Below the pieces are notes generated by a model. That model had not been told where the DNA came from and made no database searches. It saw only the letters and a list, made by a program, of their open reading frames with translations. From Piscicola geometra (Eukaryota; Annelida; Clitellata; Hirudinida; Piscicolidae), in assembly GCA_943735955.1 (NCBI GenBank), contig OX030956.1, forward strand, positions 3,561,912-3,625,911: 64,000 nt of DNA. Reading direction: 5' to 3'. Within the stretch, counting starts at the first letter, position 1. Each line of letters starts with the position of its first letter. Made by a program: the position numbers and the translations under genes. This document shows positions 27,401 to 42,400 of this stretch, piece after piece.

Positions 27401-30400
27401 GCCTAGCACCAACACAGACTTTCAATGTTCCAATGACGTTGTTAACGCTTCATTCCAAAACCATACAGCCACAAATGAGAGGTTATAAATACTCAATGAG
27501 TTTAAACAAATTGTAAATTTTAAGAAATGTTAATTTATGAACAAAGTTTAAAAAAATAAATTAAGGCAATGAATTTTATTTCTAAATAATTAGAAGATTC
27601 CTCACTCACTTGAGCTTTTTCTATATTTTCTTCCCAACTAAACACCTTTTTCCAGCTTCAAATAAAAAAGTTGAAAGAAAAGATTTATTTTGAAACAAAT
27701 ATTCAGTCTAATTGTAGACTAAGTGCTTAATGGAGCGTTCATTCATTTTTTAACACTCATATGTCTTTCTTTTTAATATTCTCGTAGCATTTTGTACGAA
27801 CCTTAACTTTCAAGTTCTGCCTATATTTGCTATGTTGTCGTATTTGATTGAGCTTTTGCTATGAATACAATATATTTTTATCAGTACTAAGAGATTAAAT
27901 TAAATTTAAAATTAAATAGTAGTCATTATTATTTCTATAAATACTTTAACCTAATCTTTTTCAGACAACTATCAATGACCACGCGTGAATCTACTCACAA
28001 TGCCTCTTCCCCGTTCAAAACACCTTTACCCTTGACTCTGTGTCCATGGCTGAGACTGCCTAATAACCACAGAACCTCATCCCTTTGGAAGTACCTTTCC
28101 TTGTTCCTGATTGTCGTCTCTCTCCTTCTGCTATTCTTGCTGATATACTTTATCATCAGTTAGTGAATTGTCTGAAACTGTTGTTTTAGAATTTAAATAT
28201 GTTTGAAAATACAATACTTTGATGTATAATTTTAAACATTCATTATAATGAGTCATTTTTGTTTTAACAATTTACTTTTTATCTGACTCAAGTGAAAATG
28301 TATAGAAATTTACAACTCTGATATTAAAAGTGATATCAAGTTCATCAGATTTTTTATTAAAGAAATATTAATTTTTATATTAACTTTTTTATTCACGATT
28401 TTTGAATAATTTTTCATGTTTAATTTTTAAACATTTCAGGTTTCGTTTTATCTCGACAGTCCACTTCTATCAACACAAGTAATAAATTATTTTATATATA
28501 AAAAATAAAAGAATGTTTTTATTTTGAAACAAAAATGAATTAAGTTAAAAAATAGGATGTTTTTGGAATTTAATAGTTAGAAAATGATTAATGATAAGAA
28601 ACCAATTTTAAAAGAGTTTAAAGAAAATTCACTAGTAGAATTTTTAGAATGTTTTAAAGACTATTTAAATTTAGATTATATAAAAACCACCAGTCGTCTT
28701 TAGAATCTTTTTACGTGTTAGCAGGGTCGCTCAATTGAGAAGTTGTAGAAGCATTTCAAATGGCTGTGGCTTAAGAACTAAATGTTTTTTTGCGAAAATG
28801 CTGTCGGGAATCTTAATATTTCACTTAAGTTTTATAATTAGTTTTTAAAGTTTTTTTTAGACATTTAAAAACATTTTTTGCAAATAGATTAAAATCGAAA
28901 AATTATATGCGCGATATTTTTGAGCTAATTATTTGAAAAAATGTGACAAAACTTTATTATAAATTGTATGCAAGAATCATTCATGAATTTTTTCATGAAT
29001 TTTTCCAACTAAAGAATCTATGTTTTGTACCACTATACATTTTTGAATGTGTTTTAAAAAGTTCAATTTTTTTACAAAAACACTTCCTACAAAAATTTAT
29101 CGATGCTATGAATTATGAATTCAATTAGGATCTTAAGATTTGTAAAAAAAACATTTCTTAAGAATATTTAAAATTTGCAAAAAACATTTTACATTATTTT
29201 AAAAATACATTTGCACATTCCTTTGAAATTTAATTATTTTATTAGAAATTCAGAAATGATCCAAAAGATATTTTCACAGTTTAGATTGTTTTTTTTCCAA
29301 ACTTTCAAATTTAAATATATAATTTTTTTATTTAAATACTAAAATAGTCTTTTCAAAACATAATAATTTCATTTAAAAAATGTTTTTATACATTTTTTAT
29401 TATTTTGTTGTTGTGAGTGAACCTTTTTATGTTTACTAAGTAGGGTTTTCGAGCGCACTGTTACTTTATTAGTTAATAATTCTTCCGCCAACTAAGATTA
29501 TTGATAAGTTTTAAGAATTATTAGATTTTTCATGGATTAAAATAGAAATAACATACGAACATAAGAAAATGAATAAATCTTTGTATTCCAATTAGTTTCA
29601 TACAAATGAATATTGAAACTATAAAGATTAAAAACAAGATTTTTTAAACAAACATTGGTATAACAAGTCAACAATAACTTAAAGTTAGTTTCCGCATGTC
29701 AAAAACGTTTCAAATTACATCTTCTTACATAAAAAAAACACTTTGAATATACCGTCCCAACAAAACAGTTTTTAAAGTTTTCTTAGCATTAATACAAAAG
29801 ATTTTAACAATAAGAAATGAAATAATACACTTTTAAGCTATAACTATTTCAACTGTTTTTCCTACTCACCACAGACATGCTCCAACGACACTACAACAGC
29901 CACTTCACGCCTACCGTTCCTATTGCCTTTGACACCACACAAAGCATAAAGCTGCGGAGAGGGGAGGGATGGAGGGGAAGTCGACACATCTCCAGCCCCA
30001 CTGCTGACGTCACTATGACGTTTGAGGTGCCCTATGGTGCCATCTTGGGGGTGTATGGCAGCTCGGTGCAGCCCCCCACTCATGCGAAATTCGAATTTTT
30101 TCATCAAATCGATTCAAGGAAAGATAAAAACGGAAGATTGACAAAGGTTTTTTTTAAAAACAATAAATACATTGAAAACTAAATTTTAATAATCTTGAAG
30201 TTATATTTTCTACCATTTTTTTATTTCAGTAAAACAAAACAATGTAGCACTAGGTTTAGGCACGTTTATGTGAGCTTAAAAATAGAAACTCGTAATCTTT
30301 CATATGGAATGAAGTATACTGCTTATTCAATTAGTTTATTAGTTCCCTAGTTCAACACATCCAGCAAGACAGTGGAACTGGTGACGCGGTTTACACAACA

Positions 30401-33400
30401 ACCTAATTCGGATACTCTTTGCAAGTGAAATAAAAGTCGAATAAAAAAATGACCAGATGAGACTGAGTTTAAATGTTGAAAATTTCCTAATATAATTTTA
30501 CTTTTAAAGGTTTTAACGCCTCAAAACTACTTCTCTAGACAAATGAATCATAACTATGGTATTTAAAAATATTAAGTTAAGCTGAGTCTTTTTACTTGAA
30601 GCTATCTATGAAAACTTAGATATTTCAAAATTAAAATAATTTCGACGTTTGCAACTAAATACAAACATTATAGAAGCTTTATTTCATGCGAGCCAACGTG
30701 CTAGAATTTCTTATATACTATGAATACAAACTGGGCGATTTCATTGAAAAAATAATTCAAATTTAAAACTTAAAATCAATCGATAAAATTTAGAAATCTG
30801 TGAAATATGTCAACTTATTTAATAATAAAAAAATACTTTTAGAAAAAGTCTTATTGAAAATCTAAATTCCTGATCATACGCTCACCAAGTAACACTGTTG
30901 AAAGAATAGTTCTATTATTGAAGAGCTAATCAATGTTGGATATAGTGCATAATAGTGGCTGTGCGGATTATGTACGATGGCATATAGAAAGTATCATGCC
31001 ATTGAACCGTGCTTTCAGGGTTGAGAAGACTGATTGGATGATGGTGGCCAATAATTCCATTTGCTTTTTTTCTTATTAAAACACGCTTATATATCATTAA
31101 CAAATTAGTTATATCGATAATTATATAATATTTTTTATATATAGTTCTTGACAAAAGCATAGAAAAAAAGTGTCTAGTGAAAAATAATTAGGGATTTTTC
31201 AAGATGATTATTGTGATAAATGAGATGGGTCAAATAAGTTTAGATGCTAAGGTGATATGAGACATATATTAAAACTAGTGTCAATCGAGAAAGTAAATAG
31301 ATTAATAACGACTTAAAAACAAAATAATTTTTGTTAAAACATTTCACTAGCATTGGGTATATTAAAAAACTGTAAAAAAAAATTTATAGGGTTTTTATCA
31401 GTTTAAAATTTGTTTTTAAAAATTCTAAAAATAATGCTAGTTATGATGTTTATTATATAGTTGAATAAAGAATTGTTAAATTTCAAAAAGAAACACTTAG
31501 ATGTTCATTAAACATATATTTTTCCATTTAATTTCAACAAAATTCTTCTTGTTTATTTTACAGAGAGAAATTTATCTCGTCTCTTCTCCATCATCTTCTT
31601 CGTCTTTTGCAACACTTCCTCCAAACAAATTGACTGAGACATACACAGTGAGACAAACAGTTAGAGAAGGGGACTTACATCTCTTCCTCTACAATGATTT
31701 AACGTCCATCGACCACCAACTCAACCTTACTCTCAGTCTAAATGGTGGGTTTGCTTTGATGAGGACGATGAGAATGGGAATGATGTTGCGGATAGTTGTA
31801 GTTTTCTTTATGGTTTATTAAAAAAAATAAACTTGTAAAATAATATGTTTTGACAAAAAATAAAAACTTAATGGATTCAGTTTTTTAGAAAGCTACGAGA
31901 AGATTTTAATATTTTAGTCTCTAATAAAACAATAGATTATTTAAGTAAATAATAATATCTTTAGAGTAAAATGAAGTTTTAAAAAAGATTAACCTATATA
32001 AAAAATTCAAGTTTTTAAAAGCCATAAATAAAATAATGAGTGCTATAGAAATATTAGGAAACATTGAATTTTACAAGACCGATGAAGCGCATTCATTTTA
32101 TTGAACATTTGAATTTAATTTCTGAATAAAAGTAACATTTTAATTCATTTTTTATGTTTAGTTTTAAAAATCATTGTTTTAATTAAACTTTTGAGAAAAA
32201 AATTTTTGTTTTGAGTTTTGGATAACTATTTCAGTGAAATAGTTTTAAATAAAGTATAAATAAATATCCATTATTCATATAACTCGAAGCCTTAGGAATT
32301 ATAAAACATCGGTTTTGAATTCTACTTCAAAAAGCCTACTTTGAGCTAAAATATACTTTTTGAGTCAATGTGATTTTTTATTCTTAAACTGAATAGTCCC
32401 TCTGAATAGAAATGAATTCAAGTGCATTTTCCATTCTACTTCACTTTCACTTCTTTTTTTACTTCTTCCAAAGTTATGTCTTCTAACTACCAATATGTTT
32501 TTCTGTATTTCTGCACTCGCACTTTAAGCCGGACATCAAATGAATATCAATTTTCCATACGCACTCATAACATTATATTTATTGGCAACTTTTTCTGCAA
32601 ACACCCCTTTTGGTTCAGCTCCCTAAAAATACACTCACTCATTCCTCTTCTATGCATTCACGAATAAAACAATTCATTGCTAGGAGTTTTATGCAATAAT
32701 GGTTGACATAAAATTAAAGATAAGTTTATTAAAACTTTTTTTCCTTAATTTTACAATTATTTTTAGTTTTATTTGAAATGTATTATTTTTTAAACCACTT
32801 TTTACTTTTTAGGCTTTTAATGTCTTAACAAATGTTTCGCAGAAAAATTCACAATAAAAATATTTCCCAAAACAGAGATTACCCCTAAAAAACGCCACAA
32901 GAATTTAAAAAGTCAAACAAGTTTTCTTTTGAAGATTTCGAAACTATTCGATTCGGATGTGTGGCGTGAAAGCCTAGTGGCGCATTGAAATGCATCATTG
33001 GAGCTGTCGCTGTCTGGGTTTCTTAAACCATTAAAATCAACAAACGCGCATATTTCAAACTCATTAAAAACTTTGTTAGAGCGTGTTTCTATTTTACATA
33101 AGAAATTTAAGTTTTACAATTTTATAACTAAAACTGATTTTCGTTAAAAATCATTCAAAAAAGAGAAAATAATTTTAAAAGTGAATTGATGTTGCCATCC
33201 AGTTTAAATGTGAATTAGATTGGGTTTTGGAATTAAATAGGCTCATTGAATGGAGTAACATAAATAAAAAAAGTCTCTTGTGGGTATGAAATTTTGAAAC
33301 GAGAGCATATTAAAAACCATTTTTGTATATTAAACTGAACAATTCCATAAAAAATCTTCAAAAACTTTAATAGATAAAATTAACGGATATGTCTTATATA

Positions 33401-36400
33401 ATTTATAGTAAATATTAAATTTCAAAAAAAATGTATTAAACTTTAACAAAACTAGATAAATTCCCAGATTTATTTCGGTTTTTTTATAATTAATTGTTAT
33501 ATTTTATAGTTTTAATGTCAAGATAGCAGAAATACTTTTTGTAAGCCATTTAAAAAGAAATAAAAATCAGTTAAAAAACATTTTTTTAAAATTAAAAAAT
33601 CTTTTTTTTTGAAATTTAAACTTTCAAATTTGGCATCAGTATGAAAAGATAGATGGCTTTTTTGTGACCTTTATGAGAAAAGAGGGAATCGAAAGTAATA
33701 GAGTAGAAAGATTAAAAGATAAATTCAAAAAGCTTCCAAAACGATCTTTCCGTGCTATGAAGCCCATCGATCCGATCATCCATTTATTTTTTAAATAGTA
33801 GTGACCCCTATTTATTTTGAATCTTTAATTGTTAATTCATTTAAACATTTTTTTTAGATGAGTAATCATCTACATTATATTGCGTTTTTATGGAAATTAT
33901 TTTCGTTAGCTAATACTTGTTTAGTAAAGTGCATTCTAGAAAGAAATAGCGTAAATGAAATATTATACGCCATATGTTTGAATTAGTGAGCGTTGATAAA
34001 AGCAAATAAATAAAACATCGTCGACTCTAAATCAAAGGTTTCATAAATCATTACGCGTAAAACGTACCAATGCAAAGAGAACTATAATGAATTAGCAGTA
34101 ATTACTAATATTATAAATATTTTCGAACATTAATTTGAAATTTCTTAGTCATCAGATTCATGTGCCTCTGCATGTGAGATATTTTTGAATAATATAATCA
34201 AACATGATTAAGCAATTTAAACTTTATAAGATTATTTTTTAAAATGAAAAATAATAATTTATTAAATCAATTACTTGCCTTTCTAAAAAATAATTTTGCC
34301 TTGCGTTTTCACCGCTATTTATTCACTTCGAACTTTAAATTATTTCTCGAATGATCTTCAGAGTCATGTCAGTTAGGCTGTTTGGGAGGAGTGTGCAAAG
34401 GAAGAGTTTGTGTCTGCTTTAAGGGTGAGTTGGTAGGAATGAATAATTGGGTGAAAAAAAGTGTGGTGTGAAAGAGAGTAAGAATGAAAAGGGAAAATAA
34501 AGTTTAAAAAATTTTGAATGCAACAAACAGAATGGAAATTATAGAGCTAGTGGTAAACGTTTTTGAGAAGGATAGAAGAAGGATTTATGTGAAAAGTTTG
34601 ATGAGCTTCATTGAAAGTTACATTTTTTAATGTAATAAATATAGCAAAATATCTTAGATCAAAAATATGAATTTATTTATTTCCCGTACATTGAAATGTA
34701 TAAAAAGTGTTAAACAATGGTTTAGGAAAAATACTTAGGTATTTCCTATAAAAAAATGGTTTGGTAAATACATATCGTTATTAAAAATAAAACCGTTTTT
34801 AGAATACAAGTTGTAAATCGAAAATGAAATAAACAAAGAGAAAAAGTATGATAAATGAGCCAACAAGCTTGTCGTTAAAAGTATCCTATACCTTGTTATA
34901 TATGTTTCCGCGACATTTTGGTAAAAAAATATATTTCTATGACATTTTTTTTTCTATTAAATCCATTTTCATGGAAATTGAAAATAAATAAATATACATG
35001 TATATATCTTTATTAATTACCTTTTAGCTACTTTCTATACTTTAAATAACAAATTTAATCGATCTAGATTCGTTTTAAATGTGTCAAAACATATTAATAT
35101 TATACATTTCACCCGGTATAGTACTAAAAGGACAATTTAATCTGAAAATAAGCAATAAAACAGTTACCACAAAAACATTAAAGATTAATGCGTACTCAAA
35201 GCTGTTATTAGAAAAACTCTTGAAAAACTTTTAACTAATGAATGTAATAAATAGCCGCGGGTCAATGTGAATAATTATTTAGAATTTAAATAAGTATATA
35301 TACTTAAATCTTCATCTTGAGAATTATAATATGCATACTCAAATCATTTTCTCTAAAAATCAAGTTATCTCTCATTTGGAGACAATTTTGCGTAACTTTT
35401 TTTTATAGATTATAAAACTATTTTGCAATTAATTTTTTAAATAGAGATTTCTATGTCTTTAAAATGGATCTGAAAATTACTACTTGTTCTGACCGTTCGA
35501 AATTTATTTATTATTTGTTTTTTTTAGTATATTAACAATAAATAAAATTAATAATATAAAAACCAAAGCTTAAATGTTTGAAGGTTATGAAGGAGAAAGA
35601 TGTGAGAACAAAAAGTGTGATGACCGTTGTCAAGGCGACTGTCATCATGGAACTTGTGTGTGTGCCGCAGGATGGCATGGACGCTTCTGCTCTATAGGTT
35701 GGTCATTGGATTTGACTGTTACAATGTGTTTTTTATTTAAACGTTATTAGTTTACGCACTATCCATTTTGTTTGAAAAAAACATTAATTATGCTTCAATA
35801 AAATCAAAATATTATAAAAATAAAGTTTATATTATGACAAGAAATTAGCTTTAATATAAATGAATTCTAAGCCACAAATGAAAAAAGTGGCTAAGACCAA
35901 TTTTCGATCAACAATAACTTTGATAAAAAGCTTAGAGACATTGAAGATAGACGAGTTTATCAGATGTAAAGCATTCAGTTCGATTAAATATTTGTTTTGA
36001 ATCATCTTGACTATTTTCTTAGTGATGCGAATATGAGATATCTATGACGTTTCAGCCACCCTATGTACGCATCAATGATGGGCACATCGTGAGAAAAAAA
36101 TGTCTTAAAATAATTATTTCGGTAGAAAACTTTAGTTTCATTTATTAAATTTTACTGCTATTTTTTTATTCTCTTCAATGCATGCATTGCCATGAATTAA
36201 TTTGGCAATAGTTATTGGATTCTGTGTAGTTTAATTTTGATGACGGGGTTTGAATTATCTTTAATATTATTATTAGATTATTAGATAATTATATTTTTAT
36301 TTAGTTTAATTTAATATTAATAAAAATAAAATTATAATCGAAAATATAAAAAAAATTTAATCATAATTACACGTCATTCTTATCACATAAGTATTGGCTT

Positions 36401-39400
36401 GAAATAACCGCAAACCTTTAGAAAACACTTGCTAAAACTTGAATTTTATTTACATTTAAATAGTTAAGACAGATAAAAATGACTTTTTTCGACCATACAA
36501 ATGGGAACATGTATATTATACACCTTCTAATCTATTTATATCAAATTCATCAAATTTAAAATAAATTTTTAATTTTACTTTTATTAAAAAAAATTTCGAA
36601 AATTATTTGAATTACAACTTATTTTGAAAACATATCATAAAATAAGATCGCGAATTCTAGAAAAAGTTGAATGAAGGTTCGAAATTACTTGGAAATAAAT
36701 ATTTTACCAAATATATTTGTATATCTTTCTCACAAGTAAAAATATTATTTCACTAACACTACTAAAAACACCTCTTCTATCGTAAGGTTTTGAGGCGATT
36801 TTGCATATGCTGGAAAGTAGCGTGTGAAAGCATTGTTGTGTTTCGATTTTCTTTCTGACGGTTTTGATGGATGGAAATACTCCAGAAATACCTCGTTCAA
36901 TCTTCAACACTTCGATTTAATCTCTCTTCAAAAGTAAAACTTTCAGTTATGATCAATCATCTTGAATAGTGCCAGTGCAACCTCATTCAAAGAGCATTCT
37001 AGCAAATAAAACATGCCGACAGTTTTTTAAGTATAGAATTTTTAGAGTTTAGTAAAATTCTCCCCCCCCCCCATAAAGTGCATGGCTTTTCTAGAGTATC
37101 AACGCATTTAGGTTACTCAAACCCACGCAAGTGAGACGAACTCCAAGCGCTTTACAGCTAGGCTATTTCCCTGCCGAATAACTTTTCTATAAAAAAATAG
37201 CAAAAACGTTTTTTTGTGAGTTTTTAGTTTTAGAAACATAAATATTAACACGAGATTTCAGTATATAATTAAATGTATGAGGCTTGAGTAATCATTTTTA
37301 ACACTTCACAACAAACATTCGCAGAAGGGTGTCCAGAGAAATGTTCAGAACATGGCACGTGTTCAATGCAGTCTGAAGAAGTTTCCTCATCATCACTGCT
37401 TCTGCTTGAACAGCCCTTCTCTTACTTCTCATTCAATTCTTACAGATCCTATTCACCATTAGATAAACTCCATACAATTTCTTCACATTCGGTTCCACCT
37501 TCAACACCTTCATCAACCCCCTTCTGGAAATGCACTTGTGACGAGTCTTGGTCGGGCCCTTCTTGTTCCATAGCCCTGGAGACTGTGTGTGATGACAACT
37601 TGGATAACGACCATGGTACATATTCTTTTTATTTATCTTTATCTCTGTTTCAGTTTGTCATTTTTCGAATAACTTGTTTTTCTTTTAGGAAATTAAACTT
37701 TCATTATAATCTTTTTTTATAACTAGGATACTTTTAGTTTATTTATTTTAAAGAAATGTTTTAATAGGTTTTATATCTTCAATTTTTAACGTTTTCAATG
37801 TAAATATTCTTTCCCAAAAGATAGATTGGGTTGCATAATAATTATTTAAAGTTTTTTCTGGGAACGAAAAAATGAAAATAAATCTGGTATATTGTGCAGT
37901 TTTTAAAATAAAATCGCTTCTGTTATATCCACAATTATAGCCCATATCTCTCCTCTTTAAATGTAAAATATAATAGATGTGAAAAAGAAAAATTATCAAA
38001 TTATCAAATCAAACGCATGCAGAAATTTTGTGTGTGCTAAAACTATAGAAACTTCGTGGTTTTTAGCACTAAAAGTGTGTCGTTAAAACATTTTCCCCAC
38101 AAGAAACTGATATTTTTGTGAAATTATTATTTTTTAAACAATTTTCTATTGTTACTTTCTTTTATTAACTTGCCCATATGGCGACCGCTTATCTTAAAGT
38201 GAATTATGTTTTATGTTGCTTCTTAAAGTATATTTTAAGTAGTTATTTTCTAAATTCTTTTAAAATTCAGTCTAATATATAGTAATGAAAAATAATAAAA
38301 TGTGACAGCAAAAGAAATTTATATTATATAACAGTCTATTTTAATTTTTCTTTTGATATTGAATTATTTATTCAAAAATAGATTTTATTTTAAATAAATG
38401 TAAAATTGTTTAATTTCACCACTTTTAAATGATATAAACTCTACTAAATTGAAGTATGAGCTAAAATGCTCTTAAAATGATATATTTATAGCTTTTATAC
38501 CATTTAATTTCACGTTGATAAAAGTTATGATTTATGATTCTCATGAAAAAGCTGATACATGAAACTATATACGCCTAAAAAATGAAAATGCAAAAGAATA
38601 CTATATATACAAATCTGAATGCAATAATAAAAATAAATACAATAAATCAAACTATTTTAAATTAGAAATCGGTAATATATTCGAACATTATTTTCAAAAA
38701 AACGAACAAAAATAAAATGTTAATTTATTGAGAAATTCTTTCCTGTAATGTGATAGCATGTTCAATTATGAAACTTCATACTGCTTTGTTTCATTCTTTT
38801 GATTTTAATGTGTAGATTTGTTCATTTTCTTACATTCTACTTTGAAATATCACAATTCATTTACTTTTACATACATTTCGTGTTTATTCTCAGTTATTTA
38901 TACAAAATTATAAACTCTTCATTTCATGTTTTTACATATTTATGTGAATCCATCAATCTTCAATTTACATCCTCATCTTCCCACCCCTACAAACACATTC
39001 AAAGGCCAACTTGCCATTCATCACGCATGATTAATTCTTGCTGCCAACCCATTCTGTTTATTGACCACTTTTTTGTTTTTTCAATAACGGTGAATAAAAT
39101 ATTAATTTCTAATCTGAATTATTTAACGGAATGTCACATTGAAACATTGTTTTTCAGCTCTTATGGTCATTTACTATAAATTTAATGAAGTTTAAGAAAT
39201 GAATCTACAAAACATGACATTTTTCAAGTAAAAAAAACGTGTTATATGATAATGCCCAAAGACTCAATTATTTGCTTTGATTACATGACATTTTTTTTTA
39301 CTTGAGAGAATTTAACTTAGTGGGTGACAAAAGCTAACCCTTCATACATATTTTTGTCGAAAAAAGATCTATATTATATTATGAAGATTAGTGAATGTTT

Positions 39401-42400
39401 GTACGAATGTTTTATATATTGAAAATATTTTTCTATACTCCTATCTTGGACAGGGGTCTTACTCGACCATTGATTACAAAAATATTGTAGAAAAAAGAGC
39501 GTTAAGCCGGACTGATTTTGGTTGTGAATAATTGAATATCTCGTATTAGTATTCAAGCCATCAAACACCCACACATTTATTTTGGATTAGTTTCAAAAAT
39601 AAAAAACTTGCACACATGTGCTTTGTTATAGATTTCAGTCACATACGTTAAACTAATTTTTTTGTTTAACTGTAAAAATATTTTTTATTCTTTTAATTTC
39701 AAGAAGAGTTGAATGCTAAATGCGTTATTTTAATGTTGTATCTATGTTGAAAATAAAACTAAGCATTTTTCTAATTACTTAGAATACTTTCCACAGACAC
39801 ATTGTTCGACTGTGACGACCCAGATTGCTGCCTGAAACCATCGTGTGCGCATATATCTCCTTGTATAGCCTCGACCAATCCCACACACATTCTTCTCCGA
39901 AAACAATCGACCTCTGTCACGTCCTCCTTCTACCATAAGGTTCTCATTTTAAAAAATTAAATATTAAAAAATAAAAATGTCTAAATTTAATAATGGAAAA
40001 ACAAAAATATTAAACAGATAATAATAAAAGTTTAAATTCATTTTCAATCCTTTCATCTCAGGTTAAGTTTCTGACGGAAGAAGGTTCAGTGCAAAATGAT
40101 GTCACACCATCTTCCTTTAACCAATCGTATGCCTTCGTCATGAATTGAATTTGATTTTTAAGTATACTTATAATAATTAAAAATAGTAATAAAACTCATT
40201 TTTAAAATTAAGTTTTTATAAATTTGAAAATACATATTTTCTGCGATGAATACTTTTGCATTTAAAATGTCTCTATGAAGCATACATTCAAATGAGGCTG
40301 ATTGATCGTAGAGTTGAAGAGTTGTTTGCTTGATTTATTGAATTGCCATCTTTGTAATTGAAAACTCAAATCAGCTAATTGGGTAGTGATTGATTAAATA
40401 TAGGTTGATTGAGTTGCTTTCAACTTTAAATTGTAAATATCAATCAAATTATGAATCGCCTGGACCTTCCTCATCCATCATATTCTCTTGTATAATTTCA
40501 TTAAATATCAACTTTTCAAGAAACATTGTATTTCATTAAAAGCCCTCATGCACATAATCAAAATAACACTGAAAAATAATGTTTGCGAACATGGCTTGAT
40601 CAAACGATACTACCTTTCTATTGAACAAAAGAATTTAAATATATATAAAATAATTTGAAAACATATAAATACTTGAAAAAATTGCAAGTTAAATTATTTC
40701 AATAATAATCTTTATATATTCAATTTTTAATTTACATTCAAGTTTATTTACTGCATTCCAGGCAAGTCTCAGTAATACGGGGAAGAGTGGTTGATAGATT
40801 TGGAAATGCCTTGGTGGGAGTCAAAGTTCACTCACCCCTGCAACCTTTCCATGGATACACTCTAACCAGAGAAGAAGGATTGTTAGGGATTTTTATACAT
40901 TAACATAATATTTATTGTTTGTTTTAAAAAAATATAATTTCTGCTTAAATCGTCACAATCTTTCATCACTCTTCATAATTAATTAATTGTTTTATTTTAC
41001 TTAAATCTGTTTTTAAAATATTCATTATATTAAAAAATAAATAAATTTTTAATTTCAAATAATCTAATATATTTAATTAATTAATTATTAAAAACTAAAA
41101 CTACCAGTAATATAGATTTAGTTTTTTAATCGTTTTTTAAAGAATAAAATACATTTTTTTTTATTTAACTTAAGTGATTATTTTGCTCATTCATTTTTTT
41201 ATATATTTCATCACAGCTTCGATCTTTTACTGAATGGTGGAGGCTCTTCGACTTTGCAGTTTACCAGGCACTCTTACCAAACTTCTGTTAAGACCATCCT
41301 TGTTCCTTGGAACAGAATGATCACCATGGAAACTGTTGTCATGGAAATTGGAAATTCTCCAAGTTAGTTTACTAGATTATATATTTTCTTGAAGGCTTGT
41401 GTATGCATTCAATTATTTTTTTCTTTTAAATGCATTTTTTTATTTTACTAATTAAAAAAAAGTTAATGGTTGAGTGGAATTAAGTTTCAGATTTTTAAAA
41501 TTTGATCATATTGCGTCTAGAAAAGCGAGACATCAATCATCCAAATAAATTAAACTGTACCATTAAAGATTAAATATAAGCAGGCTACAATAGATGCAGT
41601 CATAAACTCTGTTGTTTTTATTTTCAACAAAAGTATTATACTTTTGAAGGTGAACCAGAACAAGAAAGAAACACTTGTGGCGATATTCATGACGTGTACA
41701 GCCTGCAACCGGAGGTACACACGAGATGGCCTTACGAGAGAGGAACCGGCTTCGAATACGCCCTTGTCAACAAAATGGTAGTCAAAAATTGGGTTAATTA
41801 ATATAAATATGATTTTTTTATTTTATATTTTAAAGATAAATTCTTGTATTTTATTCAAGTTTTTTGTGAGTTCTTGCAAGGTTTATATCTTGAATGTTCT
41901 AATGCAATTTTAGAGCTATAAACGAAAACTTTGCCGATTGTTCACACATACTTTGTGCTTGTACGTCTTCATTATGACAACTTGGTGTGCTATTTAATTA
42001 TTGAGATGCCGTCGTTGAGAGGTGATTGTACATTGCAGATATTTATTGCTCTTACGCGCTCTTTTGTCTTAAACACGTTTGTTTTCAGCGGATGTTGTAT
42101 ATTTTTTATGAAGTTTAAAATAGGAAGTTTTTTTTTAAACATGAAGAATTCTATAATTTCCTAAGTTGATGCAGTATTTCAAAAAGGAATTTTGATTAAA
42201 AGAAATAGAATATATAATAAAATCTTAAAATTTTAAAAAAGCTTTTAAGATAGACGCGCAAAAACGTTTAAAGTGGTATGTTGAGCCAAGAAATAATAAA
42301 ATACCAAAAAACTACTAAGAGTAAAAAAAGGCTTTAGATGATCTAAAGAATAATGGCTTATGGCTCGAAGCCTGACTGTGGAATTTAGGGTTCCTTAAAT

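Larger units (their letters stand above)
25802..29874 (+). other. Introns 3-6 of teneurin
   Basis: Introns 25802-26841, 27482-27964, 28159-28439 and 28479-29874. AT-rich. Apart from the TACTATAGTA palindromes I see no feature in them. The 28943-29128 open frame is Phe/Leu/Lys-rich noise. A short direct duplication of TTCATGAATTTT lies near 28,980. Confidence 0.6.
30147..39796 (+). other. Introns 7-11 of teneurin
   Basis: Introns 30147-31563, 31745-34361, 34425-35583, 35698-37324 and 37616-39796. I searched these by eye for Cys-rich, phase-1 EGF exons and found none beyond those annotated. Contents: the candidate exon at 30351, a reverse-oriented SINE and a run of 11 C ending at 37072, and otherwise AT-rich sequence. 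A 126-codon frame at 38799-39179 is hydrophobic, with no splice context that fits the gene. Confidence 0.6.

Noticed and set aside
38799..39179. 126-codon frame in intron 37616-39796
   Set aside because: Phe/Ile/Tyr-rich; the conserved DNLDND...DPDCC motif is already completed by joining 37615 to 39797, leaving no room for it.
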